Origin: Rhizobiaceae bacterium
GTDB taxonomy: Bacteria > Pseudomonadota > Alphaproteobacteria > Rhizobiales > Rhizobiaceae
Direction: 5' to 3'
DNA length: 8,855 bases
NCBI GenBank assembly: GCA_016793565.1
Contig: JAEUMA010000313.1
Coordinates: 1-8,855 of the forward strand
The translations under genes were made by a program, and so were the position numbers. Every line of letters begins with the position of its first letter. Position 1 is the first letter of the stretch. This document shows positions 1 through 7,680 of the stretch, piece by piece. The notes under the pieces were generated by a model, which was given only the letters and a program-made list of their open reading frames with translations, did not search any database and was not told where the DNA came from.

Positions 1-1
1 G

Positions 2-682
2 GCCGGCGTTACCGTCACCATATGCGGCCGGCGCGAAGGCTCGCTTGCCGCCGTGGCAGCGGAGAACGAGCGCATCGCCGCTATCGCCGCCGACGTCACC
101 GACGAAGCGTCGATGCAGGCTCTCTATGGCGCCGCCGAGGCCGCGCGCGGCCCCATCGAGATCGTGGTGGCCAATGCCGGAATGTCCGGCAGCGCGCCGG
201 CCAGCCGCACCGCCCTATCCGATTGGCAGCGCACCCTCGACGTCAACCTCACCGGCGCATTCCTGACGGTAAAGCCGGCGCTGGCGGGCATGGCGGCGCG
301 CAAGGCAGGCCGTATCGTCTTCATCGCTTCGACTGCCGGCCTGAAGGGCTATGCCTATGTCGCGCCTTACGTCGCCGCCAAGCACGGCGTCGTCGGGCTG
401 ATGCGCGCGCTCGCCGCTGAGAACGCCAAAACCGCCGTGACCGTCAATGCCATCTGTCCCGGCTTCGTCGAGACGGAGATGCTGGAAGAATCCATTGCCC
501 GCATCGTCAAGAAGACAGGCCGTACGGAAGAGGAGGCGCGCGCCAGCCTGGCCGCCACAAATCCGCAGGGCCGGATCGTGCAGCCCGACGAGGTCGCCAG
601 CGCGGTGCTCTGGCTCTGCGACGCCCGTTCCGGCTCGATTACCGGGCAGACCGTGTCGGTCTCGGGAGGCGAAACATGGTGA
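2..682 (+). CDS. SDR-family NAD(P)-dependent oxidoreductase, 5'-truncated
   Basis: This is a classical short-chain dehydrogenase/reductase whose first roughly 25 residues lie left of the window, so the TGxxxGxG cofactor loop is not visible. The reading frame is open from base 2. The fragment has 226 residues and begins in the second Rossmann strand (VTICGRR). Visible SDR landmarks are NAG (VVANAG), catalytic Asn82 (DVNLTG), Ser110 (IASTAG), Tyr123 and Lys127 (YVAAK), the CPGFVET loop, and a C-terminal SGGETW end. Ser and Tyr are 13 residues apart, as is usual. It should oxidise or reduce a hydroxyl/keto group with NAD(P). In this operon a hydroxyacyl-CoA or cyclic ketone intermediate is the likely substrate, but that is inference. 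A GTG at 53 is internal to the domain and is not the start. The stop overlaps the next gene by 7 bases. Confidence 0.93.
   Translation, partial: AGVTVTICGRREGSLAAVAAENERIAAIAADVTDEASMQALYGAAEAARGPIEIVVANAGMSGSAPASRTALSDWQRTLDVNLTGAFLTVKPALAGMAARKAGRIVFIASTAGLKGYAYVAPYVAAKHGVVGLMRALAAENAKTAVTVNAICPGFVETEMLEESIARIVKKTGRTEEEARASLAATNPQGRIVQPDEVASAVLWLCDARSGSITGQTVSVSGGETW
664..669 (+). promoter_or_regulatory. Shine-Dalgarno site of the MarR-type gene
   Basis: GGGAGG lies inside the end of the SDR gene, six bases before the ATG at 676. It favours that ATG over the GTG codon immediately after it and implies independent as well as coupled translation of the regulator. Confidence 0.7.
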
Positions 683-1143
683 GCGCGCCGCTCTCCGCGC
701 CCGGCATCGCCAAAGACCGGCTGCGTCTGTGGATCCGTCTGCTGCGAGCCTCGCGCACCATCGAAGCAGAACTGCGCGATCGCCTGAAGAAGGAGTTCGG
801 CACCACCCTGCCCCGCTTCGACGTCATGGCCGCGCTCTACCGTCAACCGGACGGGATGCTGATGAGCGACCTGTCGAGCTTTCTCCTGGTCTCCAACGGC
901 AATGTCACGGGCATCGTCGAGTGGCTGGTCTCGGAGGGCTTCGTCACGCGGGCGCGCCGGAACGGCGACCGTCGAACCTCGATGGTAAGCCTGACGCCGG
1001 CCGGCGTCGCGCTGTTCGAGAAAATGGCGGCGGCGCACGAGAACTGGATCGGCGAATTGCTGGCAGGTGTGAGCGACGACGAAGCAAAAAGCCTCGCGGC
1101 GATGCTCAAAGCGTTCCGCAGCAATTGGGAGGGTCATCATTGA
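676..1143 (+). CDS. MarR-family transcriptional regulator
   Basis: A 155-residue protein of normal MarR length, expected to bind DNA as a dimer through a winged helix-turn-helix. The N-terminal helix (about 10-40) forms the dimer interface together with the C-terminal helices (about 112-150). The FDVMAAL helix is at 48-54, the recognition helix spans about 73-86 (start VSNGNVTGIVEWL), and the wing at 92-103 carries the usual Asp98-Arg99-Arg100 signature. MarR proteins next to aryl-CoA ligase genes, such as BadR and CouR, are known to respond to aromatic ligands or their CoA thioesters. By analogy this one probably senses anthranilate or 2-aminobenzoyl-CoA, which is inference. The gene sits second in the operon and overlaps both neighbours, so it would be co-transcribed and could control its own level. 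No operator is visible in the window; the operon promoter should lie upstream. Confidence 0.93.
   Translation: MVSAPLSAPGIAKDRLRLWIRLLRASRTIEAELRDRLKKEFGTTLPRFDVMAALYRQPDGMLMSDLSSFLLVSNGNVTGIVEWLVSEGFVTRARRNGDRRTSMVSLTPAGVALFEKMAAAHENWIGELLAGVSDDEAKSLAAMLKAFRSNWEGHH
1127..1133 (+). promoter_or_regulatory. Shine-Dalgarno site that selects a TTG start
   Basis: GGGAGGG lies six bases before the TTG at 1140. There is no in-frame ATG or GTG between the MarR stop and the conserved start of the crotonase domain, so this site supports TTG as the initiation codon of the next gene. Confidence 0.7.
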
Positions 1144-1957
1144 AGCCTAGAAGCCTAGCGGGTCTGAGGCCGCAGCACTTCCTCTGGAAGGTCGAGGGCA
1201 AGGTCGCACAGCTGCGGCTCGACAGGCCGGACCGCAAAAACCCGCTGACCTTCGATTCCTACGCGGAACTGCGCGACACCTTCCGCGACCTCGCCTATGC
1301 CGACGATGTCGATGCGGTGGTTCTGCTGCCCAATGGTGGCAATTTCTGCTCGGGCGGCGATGTGCACGACATCATCGGCCCGCTGGTGAAGATGGACATG
1401 AAGGAACTGCTCGCCTTCACCCGCATGACCGGCGACGTCGTCAAGGCGATGATCGGCTGCGGCAAGCCCATCATCGCGGCGGTGGATGGGGTAGCGGTCG
1501 GCGCGGGCGCCATCCTTGCGATGTCCGCCGACATCCGCATTGCCACGCCGGAAGCCAAGACCGCCTTCCTGTTCACGCGCGTGGGGCTGGCCGGCTGCGA
1601 CATGGGCGCTTGCGCGATCCTGCCGCGCATCATCGGCCAGGGCCGCGCGGCCGAACTGCTCTATACGGGCCGAACCATGACGGCCCCCGAGGGCGAACGC
1701 TGGGGCTTCTACAACCGGCTGGTGGACGCGGAAGCCCTGGAGGCGGATGCGCTGGAGATCGCCGCGCGCATCGTCGCCGGCCCGACCTTCGCGCATGGCA
1801 TCACCAAGACCCAGCTCAATCACGAATGGTCGATGGGGCTGGAACAGGCGATCGAGGCGGAGGCACAGGCGCAGGCGATCTGCATGCAGACGAAGGATTT
1901 CGAGCGCGCCTATCATGCCTTCGTGGCCAAGCAGAAACCGGTGTTCGAGGGGAATTG

Positions 1958-1958
<1 letters not shown>
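1140..1958 (+). CDS. Enoyl-CoA hydratase/isomerase (crotonase) family protein lacking both hydratase glutamates
   Basis: The start is taken as TTG 1140, which overlaps the MarR stop (TTGA) and has a strong ribosome site. This gives 272 residues, typical for a crotonase. Family features are the RPDRKNPL segment (29-36), the oxyanion-hole region FCSGGDVHDI (69-78), the AAVDGVAVGAG segment (113-123) and RIIGQGRAAELLYTGR from about 163. Aligning by eye with rat enoyl-CoA hydratase, catalytic Glu144 falls on Ile125 and Glu164 on Arg147, so ordinary hydration is doubtful. Asp154, in GCDMG, lies close to the position of the nucleophilic Asp of 4-chlorobenzoyl-CoA dehalogenase. The protein binds an acyl-CoA in the cytoplasm. 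In this context it could act on the ring-reduced CoA intermediate, for instance as a ring-opening hydrolase or isomerase, but that is inference. The gene is followed by the acyl-CoA dehydrogenase with a one-base overlap. Confidence 0.88.
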
Positions 1959-3129
<1,171 letters not shown>

Positions 3130-3133
<4 letters not shown>

Positions 3134-3582
3134 CCAAGCAACTCGACAAGGGCGTGACCGCCAACGGCAGCGGCTTCGGCGGCGTGAAGTGGAACATCCT
3201 CGGCCAGACCTATTTTCCCAAGGCGGTCTGCGAATCGACCTTCGCCTTCGAAACCAACAGCGCTCCGGGCCAGTTCGTTCCCGTCCACATCCATCCCGAC
3301 CAGGACGAGTTCATCCTGGTGCAGGAAGGCGAGTTGGCGCTTAAGCTCGACGGTGTCTGGACCAGCGCCAAGGCCGGGGATCTGGTGCGCATGCCGCGCG
3401 GCATCCCGCATGGCTATTTCAACAAGTCGGACAAGCCCTGCCGGGCCCTGTTCTGGGTTTCGCCTGCCGGAAGGCTCAAGGAACTGTTCGAGGAACTGCA
3501 CGACAAGACCGATATCCCAACAATCGTAAAGCTCTCGGCGGAGCACGACGTGGACTTCCTCCCGGAAGAAGCGAACGCCTGA
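3130..3582 (+). CDS. Small cupin-domain protein, probable metalloenzyme
   Basis: A single-domain cupin of 150 residues. Both cupin motifs match the consensus exactly. Motif 1 supplies His53, His55 and Glu60 (HIHPDQDEF, ending in EGE), and motif 2 supplies His94 (GDLVRMPRGIPHGYFN). All four usual metal ligands are therefore present, which argues for an enzyme binding Fe, Mn or Ni rather than a structural cupin. The C-terminal tail (about 110-150, GRLKELFEEL onward) is helical and acidic. It does not resemble 3-hydroxyanthranilate 3,4-dioxygenase, although that enzyme is also a cupin. The exact function is unknown. Its position between the acyl-CoA dehydrogenase and ligase genes suggests a step on the anthranilate route, such as an oxygenation or isomerisation. 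The ATG overlaps the previous stop (ATGA) and GAAGGG lies nine bases upstream. Confidence 0.9.
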
Positions 3583-3583
3583 G

Positions 3584-5203
3584 ATGCTGGGACCGTCCGC
3601 CCACGTCGACACCTTCACGCGGGACAATCTGCCGCCACCGGAGCAGTGGCCGCGTTTCCTGCTTGACGGCTTCGACTATCCGGAATGGCTCAACGCGGCC
3701 GTGGAGCTCACCGACCGGCTGGTCGAGCGAGGCTTCGGCGACCACACGGCGCTGATCGGCAACGGCCGCCAGCGCACCTACAAGGAGCTGTCCGACTGGA
3801 CCAATCGCCTGGCGCACGCTCTGGTCGAGAGCTACGGCGTCAAGCCGGGCAACCGTATCCTGATCCGCTCGGCGAACAATCCGGCCATGGTGGCGTGCTG
3901 GCTGGCGGCTACCAAGGCTGGCGCGGTTGTGGTCAACACCATGCCGATGCTGCGCGCCGGCGAACTCGCGCAGATCGTCGACAAGGCGGAGATTACGCTG
4001 GCGCTGTGCGACACGCGGCTGATGGACGAGATCGTCGCCTGCGCCAAGGACAGCCGGTTCCTGCGCCAGGTGGTGGGATTCGACGGCACTGCCAACCACG
4101 ATGCCGAACTCGACCGTATCGCACTCAGGAAGCCGGTGCGCTTCGAGGCCGTGCGAACCGGCCGCGACGACGTCGCCCTGCTCGGTTTCACTTCCGGTAC
4201 CACCGGCGTGCCGAAGGCGACGATGCACTTCCATCGCGACCTGCTGATGATCGCGGACGGCTATGCCAGGGAAGTGCTCGCCGTCGGGCCGGACGACGTC
4301 TTCGTCGGCTCGCCACCGCTCGCCTTCACCTTCGGGCTTGGCGGACTGGCGATATTCCCGCTGCGTTTCGGCGCGGCGGCGACGCTGCTGGAGAACGCCT
4401 CCCCAGCCAGCATGATCGACATCATCGAGACCTACAAGGCGACGATCTCCTTCACCGCGCCGACGGCCTATCGCGCCATGCTCAAGGCGCTGGACGAGGG
4501 CTCGGTCGACCTGTCCTCGCTGCGGATTGCGGTTTCGGCCGGCGAAACGCTGCCCGCGCCGGTGTTCGAGGAATGGATGCGCAAGACCGGCAAGCCAATC
4601 CTCGACGGCATCGGCGCCACCGAAATGCTGCACATCTTCATTTCCAACCGGCTGGAAGACATGGCACCGGCTACGACTGGCCGGCCGGTGACCGGCTACG
4701 AGGCAAGGATCGTCGGGGAAGACATGCAGGAATTGCCGCGCAACAGCGTCGGGCGGCTCGCGGTGCGCGGCCCGACAGGGTGCCGCTACCTCGCCGATGC
4801 GCGCCAGAAGGACTATGTGCGCGACGGCTGGAACCTTACCGGCGATTCCTTCCTCCAAGACGATGCGGGCTTCTTCCACTTCGCCGCCCGGTCCGACGAC
4901 ATGATCATCTCATCCGGCTACAACATCGCTGGTCCTGAGGTGGAGGCGGCGCTGCTCGCCCATACCGAGGTTCTGGAATGCGCCGTCATCGGCGTTCCAG
5001 ACGAGGAGCGCGGGCAGATCGTGGAGGCGCATGTGGTTCTGGCCGCCGAGGTGCTGGCGGACGCCGACACGGTCAAGCGGCTGCAGGACCACGTCAAGAA
5101 GGTCATCGCGCCCTACAAATATCCGCGCTCGATCAAGTTCGTTCCGGCATTGCCCAAGACCCAGACCGGCAAGATCCAGCGCTTCCGGCTGAAGGAACGG
5201 TGA
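3584..5203 (+). CDS. Benzoate-CoA ligase family enzyme, probably 2-aminobenzoate (anthranilate)-CoA ligase
   Basis: A 539-residue ATP-dependent acyl-CoA synthetase of the adenylate-forming superfamily. It makes an aryl-adenylate and then the CoA thioester. The phosphate-binding loop is TSGTTGVPK (203-211), followed by the benzoate-ligase-like segment SPPLAFTFGLGG, a GATEM motif for adenine binding, the GDSF hinge region, and the C-terminal catalytic lysine Lys530 in QTGKIQRFRL. Overall appearance and length are those of benzoate/2-aminobenzoate-CoA ligases. The gene directly precedes kynureninase, whose product is anthranilate, so 2-aminobenzoate is the preferred substrate call. Benzoate or salicylate cannot be excluded from sequence alone. 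The corresponding gene in the Azoarcus evansii 2-aminobenzoate cluster is abmG. The ATG follows the cupin stop by one base with only a weak ribosome site, so translation is probably coupled. Confidence 0.9.
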   Translation: MLGPSAHVDTFTRDNLPPPEQWPRFLLDGFDYPEWLNAAVELTDRLVERGFGDHTALIGNGRQRTYKELSDWTNRLAHALVESYGVKPGNRILIRSANNPAMVACWLAATKAGAVVVNTMPMLRAGELAQIVDKAEITLALCDTRLMDEIVACAKDSRFLRQVVGFDGTANHDAELDRIALRKPVRFEAVRTGRDDVALLGFTSGTTGVPKATMHFHRDLLMIADGYAREVLAVGPDDVFVGSPPLAFTFGLGGLAIFPLRFGAAATLLENASPASMIDIIETYKATISFTAPTAYRAMLKALDEGSVDLSSLRIAVSAGETLPAPVFEEWMRKTGKPILDGIGATEMLHIFISNRLEDMAPATTGRPVTGYEARIVGEDMQELPRNSVGRLAVRGPTGCRYLADARQKDYVRDGWNLTGDSFLQDDAGFFHFAARSDDMIISSGYNIAGPEVEAALLAHTEVLECAVIGVPDEERGQIVEAHVVLAAEVLADADTVKRLQDHVKKVIAPYKYPRSIKFVPALPKTQTGKIQRFRLKER

Positions 5204-6396
5204 TGACCGACTTCGCACGAACGAAGGCCCTGTTCCACATCCCCAAGGGCGTCATCTATCTCGACGGCAATTCGCTCGGACCGCTGCCGCTGGCGGCTAA
5301 GGCGCGCGTCGCCGAAATGCTCGCCGACGAATGGGGCGAGCATCTGATCCGCGGCTGGAACGTCGCCGGCTGGATGGTGCAGCCGCGCCGTATCGGCGAC
5401 CGCATCGCCCGCCTGATCGGCGCGGCGGAAGGCACCGTGGTCATGGGCGACACGCTGTCGATCAAGGTATTTCAGGCGCTGGCCGCCGCGCTGGACCTCA
5501 ATCCCGACCGCAAGGTCGTGCTTTCCGACAGCGGCAACTTCCCATCCGACCTCTATATGGCGCAGGGCCTGGTCGACGCGCTCGGCCGGGGTCTTTCGCT
5601 CAAGGTCGTAGAGCCCGAAGACGTGGAAGGCGCGATTGACGAGAGCGTCGCTGCGCTGATGCTGACGGAGGTCGATTACCGCACCGGCCGCCTGCACGAC
5701 ATGAAGGCGCTGACGGCCAGGGCGCACGCCGCCGGCGCGCTGACCGTGTGGGATCTGGCGCATTCTGCGGGAGCGCTACCCGTCGACCTCTCTAGCGCCG
5801 ACGCCGACTTCGCCGTCGGCTGCACCTACAAATACCTGAACGGGGGTCCCGGCGCGCCGGCCTTCATCTATGTCGCGCCCCGTCACGCCGAGGCGGCCCG
5901 TCCGGTACTGTCTGGCTGGATGGGGCATGAGGCGCCGTTCGCGTTCGACCTCGACTACCGTCCCGGCCGCGGCATCGAGCGCATGCGTGTCGGCACGCCG
6001 CCGGTAATCGCTCTCGCGGCGCTCGACGCGGCGCTGGAGGCATGGGACGGCGTCGACATGACCGATCTGCGGCGTGCGTCGCTGGAGCTCTCCGACCTGT
6101 TCATAGCGCTGGTCGAGGCGCGCTGTCCGGACCTGATCCTTGCCACCACGCGCGACCGCGACCGGCGCGGCAGCCAGGTATCGTTCCGACATCCGGAAGG
6201 CTACGCGATCATGCAAGCCTTGATCGCCCGGGGCGTGATCGGCGATTTTCGCGCGCCCGACGCCATCCGCTTCGGCTTCACGCCGCTCTATATCGGTGAG
6301 GCCGAGGTGCGCGCAGCCGTCGACATCCTCGCCGACATCATGGCCAACCGGCTTTGGGACACGCCGGCCTACCGCCGCAAGGCGCTCGTCACGTGA
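5203..6396 (+). CDS. kynU: Kynureninase
   Basis: A 397-residue PLP enzyme of fold type I that cleaves L-kynurenine to anthranilate and L-alanine. Recognisable segments are YLDGNSLGPLP near the N-terminus (19-29), NFPSDLY, which holds residues packing on PLP, DLAHSAG with Asp184 and His187, and the PLP lysine Lys210 in CTYKYLNGG. His187 and Lys210 have the same 23-residue spacing as in the human enzyme (His253, Lys276). Trp52 (RGWN) and Gly264-Thr265 (VGTPP) match the kynurenine-preferring bacterial type, whereas human kynureninase has His102 and Ser332-Asn333 and prefers 3-hydroxykynurenine. This supports anthranilate as the product. The ATG at 5203 follows GAAGGA by six bases and shares one base with the ligase stop; a GTG one codon earlier is a less likely alternative. 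Its stop overlaps the next GTG start. Confidence 0.97.
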   Translation: MTDFARTKALFHIPKGVIYLDGNSLGPLPLAAKARVAEMLADEWGEHLIRGWNVAGWMVQPRRIGDRIARLIGAAEGTVVMGDTLSIKVFQALAAALDLNPDRKVVLSDSGNFPSDLYMAQGLVDALGRGLSLKVVEPEDVEGAIDESVAALMLTEVDYRTGRLHDMKALTARAHAAGALTVWDLAHSAGALPVDLSSADADFAVGCTYKYLNGGPGAPAFIYVAPRHAEAARPVLSGWMGHEAPFAFDLDYRPGRGIERMRVGTPPVIALAALDAALEAWDGVDMTDLRRASLELSDLFIALVEARCPDLILATTRDRDRRGSQVSFRHPEGYAIMQALIARGVIGDFRAPDAIRFGFTPLYIGEAEVRAAVDILADIMANRLWDTPAYRRKALVT

Positions 6397-7235
6397 CCGC
6401 CGCCCCTCCATACGATCCCGGGCGCGAAGGCGCACAGATGTCGTTCGCCGGACGCATGTCCTATGGGGACTATTTGCACCTGGAACGCGTGCTCGACGCG
6501 CAGGAGCCGCTTTCGCAGGCGCATGACGAACTGCTCTTCATCATCCAGCACCAGACCTCCGAACTGTGGATGAAGCTGGCGATCCACGAGATCCGCTCGG
6601 CCATCGCGGCGATCGAAGAGGACCGCTTGCGGCAGGCCTTCAAGATGCTGACGCGCGTGGCGCGCATCTTCGACCAGTTGACCGGCGCCTGGGACGTGCT
6701 GCGTACGATGACGCCCAGCGAATACACGGAATTCCGCGACGCGCTCGGCCAGTCCTCGGGCTTCCAGTCCTGGCAGTACCGGGCGATCGAGTTCCTGGCC
6801 GGCAACCGCAACCTGGCGATGCTCCGGCCGCATGCCCACCGGCCGGAAATCTTGGCGCGGATGGAGGAGATTCTGGCCGGCCCCAGCCTCTACGACGCGG
6901 CGCTGCGGCTCCTCGTGCGCAACGGCTTCGATATCGGCGAAGAGGCACAGCGAGTGCAATGGCGCGAGACCCGCGCCGAGAACCCCATGGTGCTTTCCGC
7001 CTGGCGGGAGGTCTACCAGGCTCCCGACAGCCACTGGGCGCTCTACGAACTGGCGGAGAAGCTTGTGGATTTCGAAGACTACTTCCGCCGCTGGCGGTTC
7101 AATCACGTCACCACGGTCGAGCGCATCATCGGCCTGAAACGTGGGACCGGCGGTACCGCAGGCATATCCTATCTCCGCAAGATGCTGGAGGTTGAGTTGT
7201 TTCCCGAACTCTGGAAAGTGCGCACCGAGCTTTAG
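6393..7235 (+). CDS. kynA: Tryptophan 2,3-dioxygenase
   Basis: A haem dioxygenase of 280 residues that inserts O2 across the indole C2-C3 bond of L-tryptophan to give N-formylkynurenine; the family works as a tetramer in the cytoplasm. Compared with the Xanthomonas campestris enzyme, the key residues are all present with a constant offset of two: Phe49 and His53 (FIIQHQTSELW), Tyr111 and Arg115, which bind the substrate carboxylate (PSEYTEFRD), the proximal haem ligand His238 (RFNHV), and Thr252 (KRGTGG). The start is taken as GTG 6393, overlapping the kynureninase stop (GTGA), with AAGGCG eight bases upstream. ATG 6438, just before the conserved RMSYGDYL segment and with its own GAAGG, is a plausible alternative that would remove 15 residues. 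Order kynU-kynA in one transcript indicates inducible tryptophan catabolism. Confidence 0.97.
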   Translation: MTAAPPYDPGREGAQMSFAGRMSYGDYLHLERVLDAQEPLSQAHDELLFIIQHQTSELWMKLAIHEIRSAIAAIEEDRLRQAFKMLTRVARIFDQLTGAWDVLRTMTPSEYTEFRDALGQSSGFQSWQYRAIEFLAGNRNLAMLRPHAHRPEILARMEEILAGPSLYDAALRLLVRNGFDIGEEAQRVQWRETRAENPMVLSAWREVYQAPDSHWALYELAEKLVDFEDYFRRWRFNHVTTVERIIGLKRGTGGTAGISYLRKMLEVELFPELWKVRTEL

Positions 7236-7284
7236 CGGCGCGCCACTTCCGTTTTGCAACGAGTATTTTTCCGAGGAGGTCCGA
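7236..7284 (+). other. Only intergenic gap of the operon, with ribosome site
   Basis: These 49 bases are the only non-overlapping spacer larger than one base in the window. The stretch 7250-7270 is A/T-rich compared with its surroundings, with a small CGTT/AACG stem at 7250-7261 and five T at 7266-7270. It ends in AGGAGGT (7274-7280), the strongest ribosome site of the window. The stem is too weak for a terminator, and no convincing -35/-10 pair is seen. It may give the downstream genes separate translational control or hold a weak internal promoter. Confidence 0.5.
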
Positions 7285-7680
7285 GTGCACACGATCCTTC
7301 AGCCTGAGGGCTGGACCAAGCCGGTCGGCTACGCCAACGGGGTGGCCGCGCGCGGAACCATGATCTTTGTCGGCGGCCAGATCGGATGGAACGCGCAATG
7401 CCAGTTCGAGACTGACGAACTCGTCGGGCAGGTGCGGCAGACGCTGGAAAACGTGGTGGCGATTCTGGCCGAAGCTGGCGCAGGGCCGCAACATCTCACC
7501 TCGATGACCTGGTACTTCACGGACAAGGCCGAATATCTGGCCAATCTGAAGGGCATCGGCGAAGCGTACCGCGCGGTGATCGGCCGGCATTTTCCGGCCA
7601 TGGCCGCCGTGCAGGTGACCGCGCTGGTGGAAGACCGCGCCAAGGTGGAGATCCAGGCTCTGGCGGTGGTACCGGATTGA
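7285..7680 (+). CDS. Rid (YjgF/YER057c/UK114) family protein without the canonical arginine
   Basis: A 131-residue protein of typical Rid length, normally a trimer with active sites between subunits. It has the FVGGQIGW segment (28-35), the QVRQTLENV helix (49-57), the WYFTDKAEY segment and a C-terminal strand KVEIQALAVV. Glu122 matches the conserved Glu120 of E. coli RidA, but the catalytic Arg105 of RidA is replaced by Met106 (FPAMAAV). Classical 2-aminoacrylate/imine deaminase activity is therefore unlikely. Other family members are catabolic deaminases, for example 2-aminomuconate deaminase AmnD. In this operon it could remove nitrogen from an enamine or imine formed after ring reduction of 2-aminobenzoyl-CoA; this is inference. 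The GTG start at 7285 is chosen because AGGAGGT lies four bases upstream and the conserved domain begins there. Confidence 0.9.
   Translation: MHTILQPEGWTKPVGYANGVAARGTMIFVGGQIGWNAQCQFETDELVGQVRQTLENVVAILAEAGAGPQHLTSMTWYFTDKAEYLANLKGIGEAYRAVIGRHFPAMAAVQVTALVEDRAKVEIQALAVVPD

Noticed and set aside
53..55. GTG as start of the SDR gene
   Set aside because: The frame is open to the left edge and residues encoded upstream match the second Rossmann strand of SDRs, so the gene is truncated by the window, not started here.
447..1139. Upstream extension of the crotonase frame through the SDR and MarR genes
   Set aside because: The extra sequence is the out-of-frame shadow of two real genes and is rich in Arg/Pro/Ser. 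The domain and the ribosome site both place the start at 1140.
1610..1957. Upstream extension of the acyl-CoA dehydrogenase frame
   Set aside because: It lies out of frame over conserved crotonase sequence. The dehydrogenase homology starts at the ATG at 1958, which has a good ribosome site.
3476..4879. Long open frame on the - strand (467 codons) opposite the ligase
   Set aside because: It mirrors the ligase gene, is rich in Arg/Gly/His/Ala with no recognisable motif, and such antisense frames are expected in high-G+C DNA with strong third-position bias.
6354..6392. ATG at 6354 as start of tryptophan dioxygenase
   Set aside because: It would overlap kynureninase by more than 40 bases and adds residues that are only the shadow of the kynureninase C-terminus. 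GTG 6393 or ATG 6438 fit better.
7250..7270. Possible intrinsic terminator (CGTT/AACG stem followed by T-run)
   Set aside because: The stem has only four base pairs, two of them A-T, and the T-run is separated from it by several bases. It is unlikely to stop transcription.
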